NCBI GenBank assembly: GCA_016929305.1
Contig: JAFGJC010000073.1
Coordinates: 1-13,588, forward strand
Reading direction: 5' to 3'
Source of the DNA: a candidate division CSSED10-310 bacterium
GTDB taxonomy: Bacteria; CSSED10-310; JAFGJC01
Length of the DNA stretch: 13,588 nucleotides
Shown here: piece after piece, positions 8,015 through 13,588 of the stretch
Layout of the letters: every line of letters begins with the position of its first letter
Numbering within the stretch: the stretch's first letter is position 1
Program-made: the position numbers and the translations under genes
Notes under the pieces: model-generated
What the model was told of the DNA's origin: nothing
Databases searched by the model: none
Seen by the model: only the letters and a program-made list of their open reading frames with translations

Positions 8015-8043
8015 TTGATAATTTATCGTTATGCGAATACAAG
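8015..8043 (+). promoter_or_regulatory. Weak sigma-70-like promoter candidate for thiMEL
   Basis: TTGATA (8015-8020) and TACAAG (8038-8043) have a 17-nt spacer, 46 nt before the thiM ATG. The -35 box matches 5/6 and the -10 box 4/6. An 11-nt inverted repeat, GATAA-T-TTATC (8017-8027), overlaps the -35 box and could be an operator. Prediction only. Confidence 0.25.
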
Positions 8044-8053
8044 CAATAAAAGT

Positions 8054-8066
8054 AATGGTAACCATT
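8054..8066. repeat. 13-nt perfect inverted repeat in the thiM leader
   Basis: AATGGT-A-ACCATT, with 6-nt arms around a single central base, lies 24 nt before the thiM start and just after the suggested transcription start. Its size and symmetry fit a dimeric repressor site; the arms and loop are too short for a stable RNA hairpin. No known operator sequence is recognised. Confidence 0.3.
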
Positions 8067-8075
8067 TAAAAAAGA

Positions 8076-8080
8076 AAGGA
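8076..8080 (+). promoter_or_regulatory. Ribosome binding site setting the thiM start at 8090
   Basis: AAGGA (within AAAGAAAGGA) lies 9 nt before the ATG at 8090. The frame stays open upstream to an ATT or ATG-less region near 8015, but that stretch is AT-rich, holds the promoter-like boxes and encodes no family-like residues, so 8090 is preferred. Confidence 0.55.
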
Positions 8081-8089
8081 TTTGGGATA

Positions 8090-8893
8090 ATGGATTGGGG
8101 AAGCAGAACGATAACCTCTCTAGAAAAAATCCGTCACAAAAAACCACTAATTCATAATCTCACGAATTTTGTCGTTATGAATTCGACGGCAAATGCAATT
8201 CTCGCTATCGGAGCATCGCCGGTCATGGCTCATGCAAAAGAGGAAGTTGAAGAGATGGCTTCCATTGCATCTGCTGTGGTTTTGAATATTGGCACATTGG
8301 AACCTTCATGGGTCGAAGCGATGATCATCGCCGGAAAGACAGCGAACAAAAAAGAGATTCCTGTAATTTTTGATCCGGTTGGTGTAGGCGCAACGACATT
8401 TCGTAATGAGTCAGCCCAGAAAATTCTCAGCGAAGTAAAATGTTCCATTATCAGAGGTAACGCATCGGAGATTTATTCTCTCGCCGGATTTGAATCAAAA
8501 ACGAAAGGGGTCGACTCGTTGATTGAAGTTACGGAGATCGCCACACAAATGAGAGGAATAGCAAAAAAACTCCATTCGGTAATCGCGGTTACAGGCGTTG
8601 AGGACATGGTCTGCGATGGTAATGTTTGTTTAGGAATCAGCGGTGGTGATTCCATGTTCAAGCGAGTAACCGGAACAGGTTGTGCTGCATCCGCGATATG
8701 TGCGTGTTTTGCCGCGGTCGAGTCAAAATTATTGGATGCCGCTACTGAAGCTTTAGCGTATTATGGTATAGCAGGTATGGAAGCTGCGTATCATTCTAAA
8801 GGTCCTGGTAGTTTCCAGGTTGAACTTTACAACGCACTGGCAAATTTGGAAGCCAATACGGTGTTGTCATCAATAATGGTGCGGGAAGTATGA
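8090..8893 (+). CDS. thiM: Hydroxyethylthiazole kinase
   Basis: A 267-residue ThiM of normal length. It phosphorylates the thiazole alcohol 4-methyl-5-(2-hydroxyethyl)thiazole with ATP, so that salvaged thiazole can enter thiamine synthesis in the cytosol. Family motifs are HNLTNFVVMN (22-31), GASPVMAHA (41-49), FDPVGVGAT (94-102), RGNASEI (122-128) and the ribokinase-like GTGC at 195-198, whose Cys198 has the same number as the active-site Cys of the Bacillus enzyme. The start is the ATG at 8090, supported by an AAGGA site and by alignment of the N terminus with the family; an extension to 8015 is possible but unlikely. It leads the thiM-thiE-thiL cassette and overlaps thiE by 4 nt (ATGA). 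Confidence 0.96.
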   Translation: MDWGSRTITSLEKIRHKKPLIHNLTNFVVMNSTANAILAIGASPVMAHAKEEVEEMASIASAVVLNIGTLEPSWVEAMIIAGKTANKKEIPVIFDPVGVGATTFRNESAQKILSEVKCSIIRGNASEIYSLAGFESKTKGVDSLIEVTEIATQMRGIAKKLHSVIAVTGVEDMVCDGNVCLGISGGDSMFKRVTGTGCAASAICACFAAVESKLLDAATEALAYYGIAGMEAAYHSKGPGSFQVELYNALANLEANTVLSSIMVREV

Positions 8894-9540
8894 GAAAAAA
8901 AACTGTAAATTATTCGATTTATATCATTACCGATCCGTTACTTTCCAGAGGGCGATCTTCTAGAGAAATTATAGAGATGGCGATCTCTGGAGGTGCATCA
9001 ATTGTTCAGTATCGGGATAAACGTGGATTGTCGACACGGAGCATGATTCAAGAAGCCTTGGAAATCATGACTGTAACGAAAGCTGCAAAAGTGCCGCTGA
9101 TCATCAATGATCGACTTGACATCGCTCTCGCGGTAAAAGCTGATGGCATTCATTTGGGTCAGGAAGATTTAATGGTCAATGTAGCTCGAAAGTATTTAGG
9201 TGCCAGCAAAATCATAGGGGTATCTGTGCGTAGCGATGATGAGGCTGAAAAAGCAATCGCAGATGGTGCTGATTATCTGGCGGTTTCCGGTATTTTCCCA
9301 TCCACAACTAAACTGGATGTGGGACGCCCCTTAGGTCTTGAGATGCTGAAAAAGATTTGCCGGTGTTCATCTATTCCGGTTATCGGTATCGGCGGCATCA
9401 ATACCGGAAATGCTGGAGCTGTAATTCAAGCTGGAGCAACAGGTGTTGCTGTAATTTCTGCTGCCGTTGCAGCTAAAGATCCATCGGCTGCTGTACGAAG
9501 CCTTCGACTTGCCGTTCATTCTGCTCGCAATATCCAATGA
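8890..9540 (+). CDS. thiE: Thiamine-phosphate synthase
   Basis: A 216-residue TIM-barrel enzyme joining HMP-PP with thiazole phosphate to make thiamine phosphate, using the product of thiM next door. Family motifs in order are YIITD (11-15), the pyrophosphate-site QYRDK (40-44), INDRLDIAL (72-80), DGIHLGQED (85-93), GVSVRS (110-115), the TK loop ADYLAVSGIFPSTTK (127-141) and the phosphate-binding PVIGIGGIN (163-171). In the TK loop, Ser-Gly (133-134) replaces the usual Gly-Pro of the GPIF block; this is a mild variation and the following T-T-K is kept. The ATG overlaps the thiM stop as ATGA, and the 3' end overlaps thiL in the same way, so the three genes are very likely co-translated. Confidence 0.96.
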   Translation: MRKKTVNYSIYIITDPLLSRGRSSREIIEMAISGGASIVQYRDKRGLSTRSMIQEALEIMTVTKAAKVPLIINDRLDIALAVKADGIHLGQEDLMVNVARKYLGASKIIGVSVRSDDEAEKAIADGADYLAVSGIFPSTTKLDVGRPLGLEMLKKICRCSSIPVIGIGGINTGNAGAVIQAGATGVAVISAAVAAKDPSAAVRSLRLAVHSARNIQ

Positions 9541-10538
9541 AATTGAATGACCTCGGTGAATTCGGTCTCATTCAACGATTAACGAAGAATTTTAAAAATT
9601 TTAATCCCCATCTCTTATTGGGAATAGGAGATGATTGCGCTGTTGAAAAAATTACAGACGAATACATGCTTCTTGTAACAACCGACCTGCTGATTGAACA
9701 TGTTCATTTCGTCAGGGAAAAAATACCCCCAAGATTCCTAGGCCGAAAAAGTTTATCTGTAAATCTTAGCGATATCGCTGCAATGGGAGGAGAAGCTTTG
9801 GGTTTTTATATTTCGATTGCCATTCCACGCACAACGGAATTGACGTATCTTGATGAAGTTTTTTTAGGTTTGCAAGAGATATCGGAACTATATGGTGTAA
9901 CTCTTGCGGGTGGAGACACCACTGCTTCAAAATCCGATCTCACCATCAATATTACAGTTACCGGTAAAGCAAAACAGGGGAATTATATTACACGCAAAGG
10001 CGCTTTAGTCGGTGATTTCATCCAGGTTTCGGGCCCATTGGGAAGCTCTGCTGCAGGACTTCAAATAACGCTTCGTAATCTGGCTTCAAACCGTTATCCA
10101 AATTCATACCGTGCTCATATAGACCCACAACCGCGTTTAAAAGTCGGTCAAGCCCTTGGGCGATCTGGTGCTGTAACTGCTATGATAGATGTTTCCGATG
10201 GATTACTTCAGGATCTGACCCATATCTGTAATGCCAGCAAAGTGGGAGCAGAACTCGATTTTAACACCATTCCCAAGGATGATGAAATTATATTACTCAG
10301 CAATGAATTGAACATGTCTTGGGAAAATTGGGTTCTCGGCGGTGGAGAAGATTATGAATTATGCTGGACAGTGTCACCCCATCGTGAATTGGAGATTCTC
10401 AAGATCGCTGAGGCTAATGGTGCACCGGCACCTCGTACGATAGGTCAAATTACCGACGCCAAAGGTATAAAAATTTATCGAAATGGGTGTGATTTCCCGA
10501 TAACGACAGATGGATGGGATCATTTTAGATTTGTATAG
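9537..10538 (+). CDS. thiL: Thiamine-monophosphate kinase
   Basis: A 333-residue ThiL of the PurM/AIR-synthase-like ATPase fold. It phosphorylates thiamine phosphate to the active cofactor TPP, the last step of the pathway. Motifs are GIGDDCAV (29-36), TTDLLIEHVHF (48-58), NLSDIAAMGG (76-85), GGDTTAS (125-131), DVSDGLLQDL (218-227), GGGEDYEL (268-275) and the C-terminal DGWDHF. The magnesium- and ATP-binding aspartates of the GDD, SD and GGD motifs are present, so the enzyme looks intact. It starts with an ATG overlapping the thiE stop (ATGA) and has no separate Shine-Dalgarno, as expected for coupling. It closes the thiamine cassette and faces the convergent HD-GYP gene. Confidence 0.96.
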   Translation: MKLNDLGEFGLIQRLTKNFKNFNPHLLLGIGDDCAVEKITDEYMLLVTTDLLIEHVHFVREKIPPRFLGRKSLSVNLSDIAAMGGEALGFYISIAIPRTTELTYLDEVFLGLQEISELYGVTLAGGDTTASKSDLTINITVTGKAKQGNYITRKGALVGDFIQVSGPLGSSAAGLQITLRNLASNRYPNSYRAHIDPQPRLKVGQALGRSGAVTAMIDVSDGLLQDLTHICNASKVGAELDFNTIPKDDEIILLSNELNMSWENWVLGGGEDYELCWTVSPHRELEILKIAEANGAPAPRTIGQITDAKGIKIYRNGCDFPITTDGWDHFRFV

Positions 10539-10573
10539 CATTCATTGGATGTGAATGTGGATGCATCCGAATG
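10539..10573. repeat. Imperfect inverted repeat in the convergent thiL / HD-GYP gap
   Basis: CATTC-att-GGATG pairs with CATCC-GAATG across a 12-nt loop; a self-complementary GGATGCATCC lies inside it at 10559-10568. Its place right after the thiL stop suggests a transcription-end or stability hairpin, but no U-run follows on either strand, so it is not a standard intrinsic terminator. Confidence 0.35.
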
Positions 10574-10604
10574 ACTATCTGTCAACGCAATCTTTCACTA
10601 CCCA

Positions 10605-12428
10605 TCACATATCGCGATAAAACTCAACAAAATGATTCCTGGCATAAATTCTCTCAAAAGCATCAACGACATCACTATCGAACTGCGAACCTTTGCATCT
10701 GCGTAATTCTTTAATTGCTTCTGAAAATGACATCGATTTTCTGTAGGGACGTTCACTGATGATAGCATCAAAAGCATCTGCTACCGCTATAATTCTTGCT
10801 GTTATTGGTATATCTTCTCCTTTAATACCGTAAGGATATCCTGATCCATCTATCCTCTCATGGTGACGTTTTATGATTGGGATAATCTCTCTGAGTCTAT
10901 CGATACCGCTAACCAAATCACCACCTTTTTCAGGATGTTGTTGAATGAGTAGACGTTCCTCTTCGTTGAGATCGCCTTTCTTCTGAAGCAGTGTTTCAGG
11001 AAGCCCGACCTTGCCAATATCATGAAGCAGTGATGCTAATCGTGTCATTTCGATGTTATCTTCCGAAAGCCCTATCTCCCTAGCCAACTCCGTTGCAACA
11101 TGAGCGACACGAAGTGAGTGATTGCGCGTATACGGATCCTTGGCATCAATTAAACGGACTAAAGCTTCAACAGTACTGACAAATGACGTTTCAACCTCTT
11201 TATACAACCGACTGTTTTCTATTGCGACCGCTGTATTGTTCGCGAAATGCAGCAGAATATCCAAATGATGTTCCGTATAGGTGCTGAAATCAGGCGATCT
11301 CAATCCAATCACTCCAATACACTTGTCTTCAAATATCATGGGAACACCCAAGTATGAATGCACCCAAGGTTCTTCCATACATGTCAATCCAAGCTCGTCT
11401 GATTGATCCGGCCATCGGTCGATGCGGAGTGGTTTCCCATTCTTCAACACATGTTCTTCAAAAGTATTTGCTGCAGACTCGCCAATACTCCTGCTGCGCC
11501 TTCCTTCAACAACATCCAGAACAATCGTCAATTCATTGACTGAATCGCCTTTTAAAGCAATTCGAAAACCAGGAGAAGAGATAACTTTTTTACTTTCATG
11601 ATGAAGCATTGATGATAATTGTTCTAATTTTAAAAGCCGTGTGATTTCCCGACTAACTTCATGCAAAATTGTAAGTTCCTTTACACGTTGTTTGAGATCA
11701 GAACGAGCCTTGTTCAGAATATGGAGCAGATACATAGTTACCATTATGGGAAGAGCTACCAATAGAATGGCGGATGTGGAGACTTGTACAAGAATTGCCA
11801 TAGCCGTTCCTGCAAGGAAACCGAAAAAATTGAAAATACTGATAATCGGAAATTCAACATTCAGGTAATCCCGCCATGAAGCACCTCTGAGAATTATTGA
11901 AGGCATAATGAGAAATGCCATTGCCAGATTGATCGACAGATATACGAGGAGCAGTTTTGCCAGGAGCAATATGGAGTATTCAGTTATAGGAACGGGCACC
12001 TGCACCAAATAGAGCATCAAACTTCCAATAAAAGATAACAAACATGCATATCCCAGCATTGAAAATGTCATCATCAGACGATGTTTCAAGCGGTAGTTGG
12101 GACGAGTCAGAATACCGGATGCGAATCCAAAACTCGCAATAATTGCAGCTATTGAAGGTTCAAACATCAAAATCGCTGCCATTAACCCACACATACCAAG
12201 TGTCACATGCGTCCGCTCCTTAACAGTAATCGACAATTCAACACTGACAATTATCAGCATGATCAGGATAACTGACGGTATAACCAGTTCTTGGATGTAG
12301 TTTTCATAGAGCGGTATTTTAAATGACCAGAATAAAAGACCGAGTCCGATAAAGGAGCGTAATGAAGTATAGAAGTACATGAGTTGAAGAGAAGCCTGAG
12401 CGTTCTTATTAAAAGATTTTAACCCCAT
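10605..12428 (-). CDS. Membrane-anchored GAF / HD-GYP phosphodiesterase
   Basis: A 607-residue membrane signalling protein. Residues about 15-240 hold roughly eight hydrophobic segments (a MASE-like sensor region I cannot assign to a named family), followed by a linker helix (about 238-265), a GAF domain (about 265-408) and an HD-GYP domain (about 415-600). All HD-GYP hallmarks are present: H437 in RNHSLRVAH, HDIGK at 469-473, H498 in QHPEKGG, HHE at 522-524, DGSGYP at 527-532 and VADAFDA with D551. HD-GYP enzymes hydrolyse c-di-GMP, and some prefer 3',3'-cGAMP; the sequence does not tell which. Activity may respond to a membrane signal and to a GAF ligand. The gene lies 42 nt after the MscS gene on the same strand and may be co-transcribed. 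The ATG at 12428 has only a weak GGAAG 11 nt upstream. Confidence 0.93.
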   Translation of the reverse strand: MGLKSFNKNAQASLQLMYFYTSLRSFIGLGLLFWSFKIPLYENYIQELVIPSVILIMLIIVSVELSITVKERTHVTLGMCGLMAAILMFEPSIAAIIASFGFASGILTRPNYRLKHRLMMTFSMLGYACLLSFIGSLMLYLVQVPVPITEYSILLLAKLLLVYLSINLAMAFLIMPSIILRGASWRDYLNVEFPIISIFNFFGFLAGTAMAILVQVSTSAILLVALPIMVTMYLLHILNKARSDLKQRVKELTILHEVSREITRLLKLEQLSSMLHHESKKVISSPGFRIALKGDSVNELTIVLDVVEGRRSRSIGESAANTFEEHVLKNGKPLRIDRWPDQSDELGLTCMEEPWVHSYLGVPMIFEDKCIGVIGLRSPDFSTYTEHHLDILLHFANNTAVAIENSRLYKEVETSFVSTVEALVRLIDAKDPYTRNHSLRVAHVATELAREIGLSEDNIEMTRLASLLHDIGKVGLPETLLQKKGDLNEEERLLIQQHPEKGGDLVSGIDRLREIIPIIKRHHERIDGSGYPYGIKGEDIPITARIIAVADAFDAIISERPYRKSMSFSEAIKELRRCKGSQFDSDVVDAFERIYARNHFVEFYRDM

Positions 12429-12470
12429 TCTATAAAATGCTTCCGTGATTCATTGTTATTTCAATTAGAC

Positions 12471-13583
12471 TTATTTTAATGAATCTGACACGGGGTTTGC
12501 AAGTTGAAGTTGATCCCCGAAATAAACTGATTGACTTGGAAATGCAAAAGATAATCCCAGTTCACGAACAGCATTAATGAATTTTATATTGATTCGTTGT
12601 CTGACAGCTAAATATTCCTTCCACACTGTGGATTTAGTGAAATAGTATACAAAAAAATCAAGAGAGGATGGTCCAAAATCAGTGAAATAAACCAGATAAT
12701 AATCCTGGTCAACATCAGGATCCTCTGCCAGGATGCGCTCCATACTGTCACGAAGCAAACAAATTTTTTCAGGACTGGAATCATATGTTATTCCCAGATT
12801 CATTTTCACGCGTCGTTTGGGCATTTCTGACCAATTTTCAATGATTTCTGAAGTTAGAAGTTTATTGGGAAGAATTTTTAATGATTTGGACCATGTACGG
12901 ATTTTAGTCGATCGAAATCCTATGGATTCGACATTGCCATCAATATCTCTAAACTGAACCCAATCGCCGACTTTGAATGGTCTGTCAGCAATCATAACAA
13001 ACGTTCCGAATAGATTTGAAATGGTATCCTGGGCGGCTAATGCCACGGCTAGACCACCAATACCCAGACCTGCAAGAAGACTTCCTACGGAATAACCCAG
13101 ATTCTGAATAATAAGTAATACACCGATGATCAAAATGGTCACGCGTAAAGCTTGAGTAATCAACGGAGCAAAAACTTCAGCCATTTCATGATCAGCTTTT
13201 GAAATTATCCGGCGCAAAAATGTAGCCAGCAAATTGCTTAAACGATAGATAGCCCAGACGGTGATTAGAGAAATTGCTATTCGGTAAGTGCTGTAAAAAA
13301 ACCTGGGAAAATTGTAAGGTTCAGAAGGCAAAGACAATACGATGATTGCATAATAAATACCGGTAACATAGATCACCGCATTTAATGGTTTATGCAAAGC
13401 TTCGACTAATAAATCGTCGTATGTCGATTTTGTACGTTTGGCAAATTTATGAAAAAGAGGGATAACAGCTTGATTGAAAACGACTTTTACAAATAAAGCA
13501 CTTAATAAACATAGGAATGAAAGCACAATTTTATATAACTCAATTCCATAAACATCGAAATGCAAATACTCAGACAAACTCAT
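12471..13583 (-). CDS. MscS-family mechanosensitive channel
   Basis: A 370-residue small-conductance mechanosensitive channel that would open under membrane tension to release solutes after osmotic down-shock. About five membrane segments are visible (near 17-36, 65-84, 99-120, 140-160 and 166-190). The last is the Gly/Ala-rich pore helix, SLLAGLGIGGLAVALAAQD, running into the conserved ISNLFG. The cytosolic MscS beta domain follows (RPFKVGDWV ... VESIGFRSTKIRT ... ILPNKLL), then the mixed alpha/beta C-terminal domain ending in the typical F-P-x-Q-S-V-Y-F block (348-355). The ATG at 13583 lies 5 nt from the window edge, so its ribosome site is out of view and a longer N terminus cannot be excluded. 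The start still fits, because a first membrane helix follows directly. It lies just upstream of the HD-GYP gene. Confidence 0.92.
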   Translation of the reverse strand: MSLSEYLHFDVYGIELYKIVLSFLCLLSALFVKVVFNQAVIPLFHKFAKRTKSTYDDLLVEALHKPLNAVIYVTGIYYAIIVLSLPSEPYNFPRFFYSTYRIAISLITVWAIYRLSNLLATFLRRIISKADHEMAEVFAPLITQALRVTILIIGVLLIIQNLGYSVGSLLAGLGIGGLAVALAAQDTISNLFGTFVMIADRPFKVGDWVQFRDIDGNVESIGFRSTKIRTWSKSLKILPNKLLTSEIIENWSEMPKRRVKMNLGITYDSSPEKICLLRDSMERILAEDPDVDQDYYLVYFTDFGPSSLDFFVYYFTKSTVWKEYLAVRQRINIKFINAVRELGLSFAFPSQSVYFGDQLQLANPVSDSLK

Positions 13584-13588
13584 TTTTC

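Noticed and set aside
8015..8089. N-terminal extension of thiM by 25 codons
   Set aside because: The extra residues (Asn/Lys/Tyr-rich) do not resemble the family, the region holds promoter-like boxes and palindromes, and the ATG at 8090 has its own AAGGA site.
7899..8089. TPP riboswitch or T-box leader in the divergent gap
   Set aside because: No THI-box consensus blocks on the plus strand, and no T-box sequence or terminator hairpin on the minus strand before cysS.
12429..12470. Terminator between the MscS and HD-GYP genes
   Set aside because: The 42-nt AT-rich gap holds no GC-rich hairpin or U-run on the minus strand, so read-through is more likely.
1..13588. Mobile element, phage, toxin-antitoxin or CRISPR content
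   Set aside because: No transposase, integrase, terminal inverted repeats, direct-repeat arrays or small paired toxin/antitoxin frames were seen; nearly all bases belong to conserved chromosomal genes.

Overview
This is a 13.6 kb stretch of bacterial chromosome, densely coding, with low-to-moderate G+C (about 40% by eye). It holds housekeeping, membrane and signalling genes. I see no rRNA, tRNA, insertion sequence, phage gene or CRISPR array. The host cannot be named from the sequence. A SPOR-domain protein, an MscS channel and an HD-GYP phosphodiesterase suggest a Gram-negative-type cell plan. The order nfeD / SPFH protein / phoH / pgpH / ybeY is instead the one known from Bacillus (yqeZ-yqfA...phoH-yqfF-yqfG). 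That mix would suit a less-studied or uncultivated phylum, but this is inference.

Layout. Positions 1-7898 carry one compact minus-strand run, transcribed right to left: cysS, nfeD (membrane serine protease), slipin (SPFH protein), a small SPOR-domain membrane protein, phoH, pgpH (7TM-HD c-di-AMP phosphodiesterase) and ybeY, which is cut by the left window edge. Neighbouring genes overlap or lie at most 35 nt apart, so they probably form one operon. A 191-nt divergent gap (7899-8089) separates this run from a plus-strand thiamine cassette, thiM-thiE-thiL (8090-10538), whose genes are joined by two 4-nt ATGA overlaps. I found no TPP riboswitch in the gap, only two short inverted repeats and weak promoter-like boxes. 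A 66-nt convergent gap with an imperfect inverted repeat follows. Then come two minus-strand genes, an MscS channel (13583-12471) and a multi-TM/GAF/HD-GYP protein (12428-10605).

How the genes fit together. NfeD and slipin form the classical protease/stomatin pair; both have intact key residues, and the slipin keeps the hydrophobic C-terminal tail that the family protease cuts. PhoH and YbeY are linked to RNA and ribosome maturation, and PgpH to c-di-AMP turnover. ThiM and ThiE make thiamine phosphate from salvaged thiazole plus HMP-PP, and ThiL converts it to TPP. The right end pairs a c-di-GMP-type phosphodiesterase with an osmotic-stress channel.

I see no clearly new defence or mobile system. 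The most unusual points are the SPOR gene inside an otherwise conserved cluster, a Pro/Gln-rich insert between the catalytic residues of NfeD, and a thiamine operon without a TPP riboswitch but with possible operator palindromes.
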